The notes below the pieces were generated by a model that had not been told where the DNA came from, searched no databases, and worked only from the letters and a program-made list of their open reading frames with translations. DNA of 55,525 bases, taken from contig JANQQP010000008.1 of NCBI GenBank assembly GCA_028285005.1, positions 1 through 55,525 of the forward strand, given 5' to 3'. The stretch is from Dehalococcoidia bacterium. GTDB lineage: Bacteria; Chloroflexota; Dehalococcoidia; Lucifugimonadales; Lucifugimonadaceae. A program made the position numbers and the translations under genes. This document shows positions 8,117-16,590 of this stretch, in pieces. Numbering within the stretch: the stretch's first letter is position 1; each line of letters begins with the position of its first letter.

Positions 8117-10558
8117 ATGTCGCTCTCAATTGAAGGAATAGCAGGCTTTAGCGGACGGAAGCCGAAAACGACCATCCTTGGTTGGGTGGGGATAGTTATC
8201 GTTTCGATGGCGCTCATCTTCACCATGTGCGAAAGCGCGCTCGATGGAGAAGACGGCCCCACTCGGGAACTGGAATTCGAGACAGCCCAGAACCTGATCG
8301 ATGAGCGGTTCGGACCGCTTGATCAGGCTGACGAACCGCAGGACCAGGGTGATGTGGGCAGGCGCTCAACTAGCACCGAGTTCGTGATCCTCACGTCATC
8401 TACCGTCTCTGCCACCTCGCCGGAGTTCCAGGCTCGAATCGACGAACTCAACTCCGAGTTCATCGAGGCACAGCACGACCTCGATCCCGACGACAGCATC
8501 ATCGCCGGAACGCTCGCTGATTACGATTTCGAGATCTCGGAAGACGGCACAACGGCGCTGGCTTTCATGGAGATCTTCGACAACCGGGAAGACGACATCC
8601 TGACGCTGGTCCACGTCGCCGAAGAGGTGACGGACGACCAGATCCAGGTCTACCTGTTCGGTAATGCCAGCGTTAACGCCACATTCAGCGAGCTTGCTGA
8701 GAGTGACCTGGTGACCGGTGAGACTATCGGCATCGCCGTCGCCCTCATCATCCTGGCAGTGGTGTTCGGCGCAGTTGTCGCCGCCTTCATACCGATTGTC
8801 CTGGCCATCGTTGCGGTGTTCACGGCCGTCGGCATCTCGATGCTTACAGGCCAGATAGTGGAACTCAACGAGTTTGTGCCTAACATCATCACGATGATGG
8901 GTCTTGCGGTCGGCATCGACTACTCGCTTTTCGTTCTTTCCAGGTACAGGGAGGAGCGCGCCAGGGGTCTCGATAAGCAGGCGGCTATCGAAGCTTCCAG
9001 CGCCACCGCCGGAAGAGCGGTTGTGTTCAGCGGCTTCACAGTTGTCATCGCTCTGCTCGGCATGCTGATCATCCCTGAGCGCATCTTCCAGGCCTTCGGA
9101 ATCGGCGCGATCACAGTGGTGTTCGTGGCAGTCGCCACCAGCGTCACGCTGCTACCGGCGATCATTGGCCTGCTGGGCGACCGGGTGAATAACGTACGTG
9201 CGCCCGTCCTGCTCACGCTCGGCCTGTTCCTCGTCCCGGCAGCCATCATCATGGTGGTCATGGGCCTTGGGCCAATTCTGCTCATCGTCTCCTTCGCAGT
9301 GATGGGCGTCCTGGTTCTGCTCTCGTACCTGAAGCGCAGGAGCGGCGGCAAGAGGACCTACGGACTCGGTGATGGCAGGTCCGACGGCGCCCAGGACACG
9401 GGTGGCGTCTGGAACACGATCACGGTTGCGGTCATGCGCCGTCCGTACGTGAGCATGATCCTGGCAACAGGATTCCTGTTGGTTCTCGCTTACTTCTATC
9501 TCGAGATCGAATCTGGCACGAGCGGTATCTCCGTCCTACCTGACGATGAGCCTCTGAAGATCGGATTCGAGACGGTTAACGACAAGTTCGGATTCGGTTC
9601 GGACGAACAGGCTGTGGTTGTGATCGATGGCGCTGTTGGAACTCAGCAGTTCCAGGACGCTATCAACCGGCTAAACGGTCTGATGGTGAGTGATCCGGGC
9701 CTGACGGACCCACAGCTACGCGTTGAACCATCCGTAGACCTGGCGACGATCTCGGCCAAGGTGCCGGGCGATCCGCTCAACCAGACTGCGCTCGAAACGG
9801 TTCGCAGGTTGCGGGGCGAACTGGTCCCTGAGGCTTTCGCGGGTATCCCTGAGAGCTCATACGAGATCGTTGTCGGCGGAGAGTCTGCGAGCGTCGTCGA
9901 CTCGGTTGAGCTAACCGAGGAGTTCCTGCCGATAGTCTTCGTGATCGTCCTTGGACTCAGCTTCATCCTGCTGCTATTCGCATTCAGGTCGATCACCGTC
10001 TCGGTGGCATCGATCATCATGAACCTGCTGTCAGTGGGAGCCGCCTACGGACTGGTGGTCCTGGTCTTCCAGGAAGGGTTCCTGATCGACGTGTTCGGAT
10101 TCGAGCAGGTGGACCAGGTTGAGTTCTGGCTGCCGCTCTTCATGTTCAGCATTCTGTTCGGACTCTCGATGGACTACCACGTCTTCATGCTGAGCAGAAT
10201 TAAGGAGCGGTACGACGAGACCGGCAATGCCACAGAGTCTGTAGCGTTCGGCCTCAGGACAACGGCGAGCATCATCACGGGTGCTGCGCTCATCATGGTC
10301 GCAGTGTTCGGAGGCTTCGCACTGGGTGACATCGCGTTCTTCCAGTCGATGGGCTTCGGTCTCGGTGCGGCTGTCCTGCTGGACGCGACGATCGTGCGTT
10401 CGGTCCTGGTGCCGAGCATCATGCGCTTGATGGGCAAGCACGCGTGGTACTTTCCATCGTGGATGGAGTGGCTACCGAACATCTCCATCGAAGGTCAGCC
10501 AGCGGCCAGCGAGCCGGCTCTTTCTGAGAGCAGCGCGCCGGCTGGTGGCGGGGAATAG
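8117..10558 (+). CDS. MMPL/RND family transporter
   Basis: An 813-aa protein of the RND superfamily, MMPL branch, which exports lipids or hydrophobic compounds using the proton gradient. It has the duplicated layout: one N-terminal helix, an extracytoplasmic domain (about residues 35-190), a helix block, then a second soluble domain and helix block. The paired motifs GLAVGIDYSLFVLSRYREE and LFGLSMDYHVFMLSRIKERY, one in each half, are diagnostic. The C-terminal tail is Ala/Ser/Pro-rich. The zinc-ribbon gene follows after 24 bases and is probably cotranscribed. Confidence 0.92.
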   Translation: MSLSIEGIAGFSGRKPKTTILGWVGIVIVSMALIFTMCESALDGEDGPTRELEFETAQNLIDERFGPLDQADEPQDQGDVGRRSTSTEFVILTSSTVSATSPEFQARIDELNSEFIEAQHDLDPDDSIIAGTLADYDFEISEDGTTALAFMEIFDNREDDILTLVHVAEEVTDDQIQVYLFGNASVNATFSELAESDLVTGETIGIAVALIILAVVFGAVVAAFIPIVLAIVAVFTAVGISMLTGQIVELNEFVPNIITMMGLAVGIDYSLFVLSRYREERARGLDKQAAIEASSATAGRAVVFSGFTVVIALLGMLIIPERIFQAFGIGAITVVFVAVATSVTLLPAIIGLLGDRVNNVRAPVLLTLGLFLVPAAIIMVVMGLGPILLIVSFAVMGVLVLLSYLKRRSGGKRTYGLGDGRSDGAQDTGGVWNTITVAVMRRPYVSMILATGFLLVLAYFYLEIESGTSGISVLPDDEPLKIGFETVNDKFGFGSDEQAVVVIDGAVGTQQFQDAINRLNGLMVSDPGLTDPQLRVEPSVDLATISAKVPGDPLNQTALETVRRLRGELVPEAFAGIPESSYEIVVGGESASVVDSVELTEEFLPIVFVIVLGLSFILLLFAFRSITVSVASIIMNLLSVGAAYGLVVLVFQEGFLIDVFGFEQVDQVEFWLPLFMFSILFGLSMDYHVFMLSRIKERYDETGNATESVAFGLRTTASIITGAALIMVAVFGGFALGDIAFFQSMGFGLGAAVLLDATIVRSVLVPSIMRLMGKHAWYFPSWMEWLPNISIEGQPAASEPALSESSAPAGGGE

Positions 10559-10582
10559 CAGACCACAGGTGATGCGGCCAGC

Positions 10583-10840
10583 ATGACAACAACAGACGAA
10601 GTGCCCGCCTTTGTATGCACGGTGTGCGCACGTGTGATCGCACAGTCACACGTGCCGCCCACCGCGCCTCACTGCTCGAGTTGTGGAGCGGCGACCAAGC
10701 CGAACGCAATCATGAGGGCGAAGGCGGGCAATGTCAGCTGCGCTAGCTGTGGCCATGTCGAACCGGCATACGAGAATGTCCGCTGCCCGGTGTGCGACAC
10801 CGTGTACGTTACCTTCGCGCCGCGCAGGGCACAGGCTTAG
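10583..10840 (+). CDS. Small double zinc-ribbon protein
   Basis: An 85-aa soluble protein with four CxxC knuckles (CTVC, CSSC, CASC, CPVC), enough to form two zinc ribbons of the rubredoxin-like type. A broad match would be a regulatory or nucleic-acid-binding zinc ribbon. I do not recognise a named family. It lies just behind the MMPL transporter on the same strand, so it may be cotranscribed with it. Confidence 0.75.
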   Translation: MTTTDEVPAFVCTVCARVIAQSHVPPTAPHCSSCGAATKPNAIMRAKAGNVSCASCGHVEPAYENVRCPVCDTVYVTFAPRRAQA

Positions 10841-10969
10841 CGTCCAGCTAGCCAGCGTTTCAGACCTGGCGGTCGGTTGGATCTGTGTGCCTCATTTGTG
10901 ACACTCGTCCCCTTCGTCTAGAGTTGCGCAAACTCTGAGGCGAATCACAACAGCACGACGAGGCTTCCG

Positions 10970-12205
10970 ATGTCCAAGGTCCGGTTCGGCGCATTCCTGG
11001 CCCCACATCACCCGATTGCCGAAAACCCGCTGCTCCAGTTCCAAGGCGATCTCCAGCTGGCACAGCGGCTGGATGAGCTGGGCTATGACGAGTTCTGGTG
11101 CGGTGAGCATCATTCAACCGGCTGGGAGGTGATCGCGTCCCCGGAGCTGTTCCTCGCTGCAATCGCCGAGCGCACCCACCGGATCATGCTCGGCACAGGC
11201 GTCGTGTCGCTGCCCTACCACCACCCGTTTATGGTCGCTCAACGAATGGTGCAGCTCGACTACCAGTCGCGTGGCCGAGCGATCTTCGGTTCCGGCCCCG
11301 GCGCCCTGCCGTCAGACGCCCACACACTGGGTCTCGACCCTGTTTTGCTCAGGGACAGGCAGGATGAGGCGATGACGGTGATCAAACGTCTGTTCGAAGA
11401 GGATGAGCGCTTTAGCTACAAGTCGGACTGGTTCGAGCTCAACGACGCTCGCCTTCAGCTTAAGCCGCTGCAAGAGAAGATGGAGTTCGCCGTCGCCTCG
11501 ATGGTCAGTCCGTCCGGTATGACGCTCGCTGGCAAGCACGAGGCCGGAGTGCTGTCTATCGGCTCGATGTCAAAGGACGGGATCCGGGCGTTGCCAATGC
11601 AGTGGAGTTTCGCCGAAGAATCGGCGCAGAAGCACGGCACCACTGTCGACAGGAAGAACTGGCGCATCGTCATCAGCTGGCACATCGCCGAGACACGAGA
11701 GAAGGCTCGAGAGCAGGCACGTGACGGCCTGATGCACCACCACAACGAGTATGTGATCAAGACGCTTGCGGGCGGCGAAGGCCCAACATTCGACTCACCA
11801 GATGAGGCTGTCGACGCCACGGCTTTCTCTGACGAAAGCACCGCTGTCATCGGCACGCCGGACGATCTTGTCGAGCGCATCCGCTCGTTGCAGGAGGTGA
11901 CCGGTGGCTTTGGCTGCGTCATCGGGTTCGTGCACGACTGGGCAAACCGCGAAGACACGCTGCGTAGCTGGGACATGGTCGCCCGTTACGTCGTGCCCGA
12001 GGTTAACGGCATGCTCGACAGCTACCGTGAGTCGAACGACTTCGTCAACAACAATCGCGGAACCTGGCAACGAGCCGGTGAGGCCATCGCCAAGAAGATC
12101 GGCGAGAACAAGCGGGCGCTGGAGGCGGCGGAGCTTGACGAGGCGAGAGGCCAGGGCGTGCTGCGAAGCGGGCGCAGTATCAGGAGCGCCGCCGACGGCA
12201 CCTAG
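10970..12205 (+). CDS. LLM-class flavin-dependent monooxygenase, limonene-monooxygenase-like
   Basis: A 411-aa luciferase-like (FMN/F420) oxidoreductase. The segments RFGAFLAPHHP, LDELGYDEFWCGEHHSTGWE and LGTGVVSLPYHHP are typical of the branch that contains limonene 1,2-monooxygenase, so oxygenation of a terpene-like or other alicyclic or aliphatic organic compound is a reasonable guess. GAGG lies six bases before the ATG. The C-terminus carries a charged extension past the barrel. It converges on an FAD oxidoreductase with only six bases between stops. Such flavin monooxygenases are expanded in SAR202 genomes (established knowledge). Confidence 0.88.
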   Translation: MSKVRFGAFLAPHHPIAENPLLQFQGDLQLAQRLDELGYDEFWCGEHHSTGWEVIASPELFLAAIAERTHRIMLGTGVVSLPYHHPFMVAQRMVQLDYQSRGRAIFGSGPGALPSDAHTLGLDPVLLRDRQDEAMTVIKRLFEEDERFSYKSDWFELNDARLQLKPLQEKMEFAVASMVSPSGMTLAGKHEAGVLSIGSMSKDGIRALPMQWSFAEESAQKHGTTVDRKNWRIVISWHIAETREKAREQARDGLMHHHNEYVIKTLAGGEGPTFDSPDEAVDATAFSDESTAVIGTPDDLVERIRSLQEVTGGFGCVIGFVHDWANREDTLRSWDMVARYVVPEVNGMLDSYRESNDFVNNNRGTWQRAGEAIAKKIGENKRALEAAELDEARGQGVLRSGRSIRSAADGT

Positions 12206-12211
12206 TCCGAG

Positions 12212-13567
12212 CTAAGCCTCGTTCATGAGCGCGGCGGTGTTGAAGTAGCCAAGCCTGCGCAGAATATCGCCTGCGATCAGGTACGCGCCGCAGTGAAAGC
12301 CGATCACTGAGAGACCGGTTCCCTGCGACAGGTATCCGGCTGGATAAAGACCGCTCACATCGACAGACTCGAACGTCGCCTGGTCAGTCTGCATCTGCAT
12401 CACCTGGAACCGGAAATTGTCCCGCTTCGGCACCAGCGTCAAAGGCTGAAAGCCCTGCAACAGGCTGTAGTCCGGTTCTCCACCGATCTCGACGATCACG
12501 TGGTCAACCTGGACTTCCACATCACCTTCCGGAGTGCCGATTAGCACGTTGCCATCCGGCCGGAACTCCTTCACCTCCGATCCGTACAGCAGCCCTAACC
12601 GCTCCTGGTCCTCGCTGAGGATCTGCGCCAGCCTGCGGTAGTAAGGCAGGTGCTGGCTCTCATTGATCAGCTTCAAATGCGGGTCCGGCGTCTGGCGCAT
12701 CACATAGACGACCGTCTTACCGGCGTCGTGACACTCAGTCGCCGCCCAGTCTGCCGATCGACCGCCGCCAACGACCATCACGCGGTCGCCCGGCAGGTCG
12801 TCTGAGTGGTTGTAGTTGAACTGCACATAAGGTTGATCTGTGCCGTCCGCTGAAAGATGCCGCGGCGACGACTTCGGCCCCACCGCGAACACGACGAAAT
12901 CGCACGTGTACCACTGTCGGCCCGCGTCGGTCTCGGCCTCAATCAAAAATCTGGGACCAGCATCCTCGGACAGCGGCCTTATGCACGTCACTTCGGCGCC
13001 TGTCTGGATGCGCCGGTTCAGATCGAGCTTCTCAGCGAACGCGTGGTAGTAAGGAACAATGTCGTTCTTGTGGATGAGCGCGTTCGGGTCGCTGTCCCGT
13101 CCCGTGTCGGCGTAGAACTGCTGCACTGGATACTGCGCCAGCTCCATCCAGTGCGCGGGCCCGAGCGTCAGCTGCTCACGCGGCACGTTGTTCCACAGCC
13201 CGCCCGGCCGGTCAAGCGAAAGTAGCTTCCAGTCGACCCGCGATCGCCGCGTGAACCCGAGCGTCCATTCATCCAGCGGCAGCGCCTCCTGCACCGGATG
13301 GTGCCGCATCCTGTAGAACTCGATTGGCCGTAGCCCGGCCTGCAGCACACGGTGTTGGTCAAGCTCGAGTGGACAGTCCCGGAACTGCTCCGCCAGCTCC
13401 TGGACTTCTGGCACCGGGAATTCGAAATCGCCCTTGAAGTACGGGTGCCAACCTTCGAGCGTCGCCGCAACTCCAAGCCCGCCCGGTCCGCCGCCGACAA
13501 TGATTACGGAATGGTGCTGAATGGTTTCTGGCCGGGAGCCGAGTGATCGGTCAGGGTCAGCGGTCAC
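12212..13567 (-). CDS. FAD-dependent monooxygenase-like oxidoreductase
   Basis: A 451-aa flavoprotein with an FAD-binding Rossmann motif near the N-terminus (VIIVGGGPGGLGVAATLEG) and a second nucleotide-binding motif mid-chain (VMVVGGGRSADWAA), as in flavin-containing and N-hydroxylating monooxygenases. A late VDVSGLYPAGYLS resembles the closing FAD contact. The start is a GTG at 13567, forming a GTGA overlap with the stop codon of the upstream lipoprotein gene, so the two are coupled. Substrate unknown; oxidation of a lipid, amine or ketone is possible. Confidence 0.82.
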   Translation of the reverse strand: MTADPDRSLGSRPETIQHHSVIIVGGGPGGLGVAATLEGWHPYFKGDFEFPVPEVQELAEQFRDCPLELDQHRVLQAGLRPIEFYRMRHHPVQEALPLDEWTLGFTRRSRVDWKLLSLDRPGGLWNNVPREQLTLGPAHWMELAQYPVQQFYADTGRDSDPNALIHKNDIVPYYHAFAEKLDLNRRIQTGAEVTCIRPLSEDAGPRFLIEAETDAGRQWYTCDFVVFAVGPKSSPRHLSADGTDQPYVQFNYNHSDDLPGDRVMVVGGGRSADWAATECHDAGKTVVYVMRQTPDPHLKLINESQHLPYYRRLAQILSEDQERLGLLYGSEVKEFRPDGNVLIGTPEGDVEVQVDHVIVEIGGEPDYSLLQGFQPLTLVPKRDNFRFQVMQMQTDQATFESVDVSGLYPAGYLSQGTGLSVIGFHCGAYLIAGDILRRLGYFNTAALMNEA

Positions 13568-14730
13568 TCAAAAAGCTCCAGGAAAGCAGCGATCTTGTCC
13601 GGGTCGGTCTCGATAGAAGGGTCACCGGGCTGCGGAAAATCGATTACCGGTGGCGACGGGTCAACATCGTACTCTAGGACGAAGGTGTCTGAACGCTCGA
13701 CGCCCCCAGACGACTCTTCGACTTTGCTGTGGATTGCGTGCAGTATCAATCCCGACTCAGTGTCGACAGTGAAGACGACGTCGTACGTGAGTGTCGAAGA
13801 CCATGTCACTCCTTCGAATTCTTCGGATTCCGAGAAATCCAGCCGGTGCGCTATCACAGCCTGGCCGTTCTCCGTCGATTCCAGTTTGAAGTCGAATAAT
13901 GGCGAGAACTCAGCTGTCTCGACGATCGACTGGATATCCTCTGGATCGTAGACGCCGAACGAAGCGAGGACGATGCTACTGGCGGCCTGGAAAAGGGAAG
14001 CGCCAACCGGCCTTTCATCGGCTGGCAATTCGGAAATATCTGGTAACGACGGGTCAGCCGATAAGGCGTCGGAAACATCCACCCAGCGGTCCTGCGAACT
14101 GAGCCTTCCGTAGGCACCAGATCGGCCGCCGACAATCTGTAAGCCGACGACTTCCGAGTATGCGGGATCTAAGTTGATAACGTCGTCGGGATACTCGTGT
14201 TCCAGTATCTCCGTGTAGAAATGAACTCCGTCAGTGCGCATTAGTGTCGACTCGATACTCATCGTGGTGTCGTCGTCATACTTGCCGACCCGACGGAACG
14301 TAGACACGAATGAGTACTCGGTCAGCGCCGCTGTGGCGTCCAGGTACGGGAGCAGCAGCGGTCCTCCGTCCACGTTGGTCAGAATGTAGAACTCACGCGT
14401 CCCCGGAAACTCAGGCTCGTCGAATGTGAAGTCGTCATCCGGCGTCGAATCAGGCCGAGGCTCAACGGTTGGCGGCAGAGACTGAGTTGGTGTAGCAACA
14501 GGTGTCGCCGTTGCCGCTGTTGAAGGTGTGGCGGTCTCTGTTGCCAGTATCAACGGCGTAGGGCTCGGAGATGGCGCTGGAGTGGCAGTCGCGGCGCGAA
14601 TCGCGGTGGCTGTCGGCTGCTCTGCCGGGGTGTCTGAGCCGCAGGCTGCCAGCGCGATCGTTACAACGATGGCCGTGGCCAGCACCAGCCATCTGGCGCG
14701 GCCGCTCCTCACCATTCGTTGACCGGACAT
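13564..14730 (-). CDS. Secreted lipoprotein with Thr/Pro-rich linker
   Basis: A 388-aa lipoprotein. A signal peptide (basic RSGRARW, then a hydrophobic stretch) ends in the lipobox LAAC. A low-complexity Ala/Thr/Pro linker of about 70 residues follows, then a beta-rich globular domain with no recognised name. The frame is open to 14997, but the signal peptide fixes the start at the ATG at 14730 or 14715. The upstream part would overlap the divergent enolase-family gene. The domain may be an LppX/LolA-like lipid carrier, which is a guess. It is coupled to the FAD oxidoreductase downstream. Confidence 0.78.
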   Translation of the reverse strand: MSGQRMVRSGRARWLVLATAIVVTIALAACGSDTPAEQPTATAIRAATATPAPSPSPTPLILATETATPSTAATATPVATPTQSLPPTVEPRPDSTPDDDFTFDEPEFPGTREFYILTNVDGGPLLLPYLDATAALTEYSFVSTFRRVGKYDDDTTMSIESTLMRTDGVHFYTEILEHEYPDDVINLDPAYSEVVGLQIVGGRSGAYGRLSSQDRWVDVSDALSADPSLPDISELPADERPVGASLFQAASSIVLASFGVYDPEDIQSIVETAEFSPLFDFKLESTENGQAVIAHRLDFSESEEFEGVTWSSTLTYDVVFTVDTESGLILHAIHSKVEESSGGVERSDTFVLEYDVDPSPPVIDFPQPGDPSIETDPDKIAAFLELFE

Positions 14731-14908
14731 CAGTTGTTGAAGATAGGAGTCGATATCGTCCGACCTTCCGCGCCGCTCCGCATCGTCACAGAGAGTAACC
14801 TTGCGCCACCGCTCACACCCGCCCGGGTTCGGCACCGTGCAAACACAGGCGCCGACGCCCAACCGGTCAATCCGAATCGCGACCACAAACCAGCACGGGA
14901 GCCCACAG

Positions 14909-16075
14909 ATGCCAGACGCACCCATCATCAACAAGATCGAAGTGACCGAGTTCGAGTATACGCTCGACAACATTGCCGCTGAGGGCACCATCTCCATCCC
15001 CGTCTACAGCGCGGGATCGAAACTCCAGAGCACGGCGCGAATCGTGCGCATCTTCAGCGACCAGGGAGTTACCGGCGAATACCTCGGCGGGAGCGCAACC
15101 GAACACTCGGCTATCGGCATGTTCGCCAACGCAGTGCTCGGCCAGAGCGCATTCGCCCGCGAGAAGATCTACAACGACGCCAAGCAGGCGCTTCGCCAGC
15201 ACGCTCGCATGGGCATGTCACAGGTGGACATGGCACTCTGGGACCTTGCTGGAAAGTTCTTCGACGTACCGGTCTACCAGTTGCTAGGCGAGCACCGAAA
15301 GACCATGCCTGCGTACGCCAGCACCTATTGCGGCGACCGGGAGTCCGATGGCCTCGCAACTGCCGAGCACTACGCTGACTTTGCCGAGCAGTGTCTCGAT
15401 ATGGGCTATAAGGCGTTCAAGATCCATCCGTGGCAGGACGCGCCGATTGAGGAGCACGTGCAGCTAGTCGAGGCCGTGGGAGAACGCGTCGGCGACAGGA
15501 TGGACCTGATGCTCGACCCGTTCTGCGCCATCCAAACCTTCGGCGATGCCGTGAAGCTTGGCCGCGCATGCGACGCCTACAACTACTACTGGTGGGAAGA
15601 TCCGATGAAGGACGGAGGCGTGTCAGCCTTCGCTCACCGCAAGCTGCGTGAGTTGATCAAGACGCCGATTCTCCAGCTTGAGCACACACGCGGCCTCGAA
15701 CCGCACGTCGACTTCATAGTTGCCGACGGAACCGACTTCGTGCGCATCGACCAGGACTATGACGGCGGAGTGACGGGTGTGATGAAGATCGCCCACGCTG
15801 CAGAAGGGTTCGGGCTTGATGTGGAGCCACACGGACCCGGGCCGACGCGTCGCCACTGCATGGCCGCGATGCGCAACTCCAACTACTACGAGCTGGGTCT
15901 GATCCACCCGAAGGTCCACCCCTTCCACGCGCCGGTGTACATGAACTACGAGGACCACCTCGACTCGATAGACGAGAACGGCGAGGTCACGGTGTCGGAC
16001 GGCCCTGGGTTTGGCGTAGAGCTGGACTGGGACTACATCGAAAACCACCAGACAGGTCGCATCGTATTCGAATAG
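14909..16075 (+). CDS. Mandelate racemase/muconate lactonizing enzyme family protein (enolase superfamily)
   Basis: A 388-aa enolase-superfamily enzyme. The KxK position reads Lys171-Ile-His173, so the second base-side residue is His. Metal ligands are Asp203, Glu230 in WWEDP and Glu258 in LEHT. Asp281 or Asp283 and His308 in EPHGPG form the other base dyad. It is clearly diverged from the family member at 237-1346 and probably acts on a different acid. The start at 14909 follows GGGA/GGGAG by about eight bases. The upstream extension to 14801 looks non-coding. Confidence 0.88.
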   Translation: MPDAPIINKIEVTEFEYTLDNIAAEGTISIPVYSAGSKLQSTARIVRIFSDQGVTGEYLGGSATEHSAIGMFANAVLGQSAFAREKIYNDAKQALRQHARMGMSQVDMALWDLAGKFFDVPVYQLLGEHRKTMPAYASTYCGDRESDGLATAEHYADFAEQCLDMGYKAFKIHPWQDAPIEEHVQLVEAVGERVGDRMDLMLDPFCAIQTFGDAVKLGRACDAYNYYWWEDPMKDGGVSAFAHRKLRELIKTPILQLEHTRGLEPHVDFIVADGTDFVRIDQDYDGGVTGVMKIAHAAEGFGLDVEPHGPGPTRRHCMAAMRNSNYYELGLIHPKVHPFHAPVYMNYEDHLDSIDENGEVTVSDGPGFGVELDWDYIENHQTGRIVFE

Positions 16076-16176
16076 TTGCGGTCGCGGAACGTATCAGTAC
16101 AAGACCACACAGATTCGTGCAGTTTTGATACCGATTCTCATAGTTTTTGAGCCTGCTTTCCGACCGTTTCGAGCTA

Positions 16177-16205
16177 TTGACCACATTAGGCCACTGAGCT
16201 AGACT
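16177..16205 (+). promoter_or_regulatory. Sigma70-type promoter upstream of the 62-aa gene
   Basis: TTGACC (16177-16182), a 17-base spacer and TAGACT (16200-16205). A transcript from about 16212 would first meet the hairpin at 16245-16271 before reaching the gene at 16311. Confidence 0.5.
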
Positions 16206-16244
16206 CAAACGTAGAAAAGCCGTCGAAATACGCCGGCATTCTAG

Positions 16245-16271
16245 ACTGAGACTGCGTCTCAGTTTTCTTTT
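16245..16271 (+). terminator. Rho-independent terminator or attenuator
   Basis: Perfect eight-base stem ACTGAGAC/GTCTCAGT with loop TGC, followed by TTTCTTTT. It lies 170 bases behind the enolase-family gene but also downstream of a good promoter. It may therefore end that gene's transcript or attenuate the leader of the next gene. Confidence 0.7.
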
Positions 16272-16280
16272 AACTAAACA

Positions 16281-16295
16281 TGATACTAAGTATCA
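16281..16295. promoter_or_regulatory. 15-bp palindrome, candidate operator
   Basis: TGATACT-A-AGTATCA is a perfect dyad ending 15 bases before the ATG at 16311. No regulator gene is adjacent, so its binding protein is unknown. Confidence 0.4.
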
Positions 16296-16310
16296 AGAGT
16301 TGAGGCTAGC

Positions 16311-16499
16311 ATGGCGGATATTACCGGATACTGCATGGGACTGAAGAAGGTTGTGAAGATCGCCCAGCCGGAGATCGTCACGATGAAGAACGGCCGCAAG
16401 GCTGTGAAAGGCGTTGCCGAAGAGGACCCGAGCTACAAGGTCTTCAAGATCCTTGGCAACGATGAGCTTGCCAGGGTCGAAGCTATGTTGAGGCAGTAG
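16311..16499 (+). CDS. Small protein resembling DUF5679 but lacking the zinc cysteines
   Basis: A 62-aa protein. The middle, EIVTMKNGRKAVKG, and the end, KVFKILG, match my memory of the DUF5679 zinc-ribbon family (pattern YCVKC...VTMKNGRPAxxGxCPVCGTKxFRI). Here the first CxxC reads CMGL and the second CPVCG is replaced by acidic residues (AEEDPSYK), so zinc binding is lost. GAGG stands six bases before the ATG. It has its own promoter and leader hairpin and a strong hairpin behind it, so it looks like a separately regulated single gene. Function unknown. Confidence 0.75.
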   Translation: MADITGYCMGLKKVVKIAQPEIVTMKNGRKAVKGVAEEDPSYKVFKILGNDELARVEAMLRQ

Positions 16500-16513
16500 G
16501 CTCGCCTCTCTCC

Positions 16514-16552
16514 CCACAGGCCGCGGCCCGCTATGCGCGCCGCGGCCTGTGG
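16514..16552. terminator. Strong hairpin, likely terminator
   Basis: A perfect 14-base stem CCACAGGCCGCGGC/GCCGCGGCCTGTGG with an 11-base loop, just behind the 62-aa gene. The following ACTCCCTTCT is only a weak T tract, so termination strength is uncertain. Confidence 0.65.
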
Positions 16553-16590
16553 ACTCCCTTCTGACCGGTTAGAACGACAGGAATACTCGC

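Noticed and set aside
16245..16271. A transposon end or phage attachment site.
   Set aside because: The short hairpin with a T tract is fully explained as a terminator and no integrase or tRNA gene is nearby.
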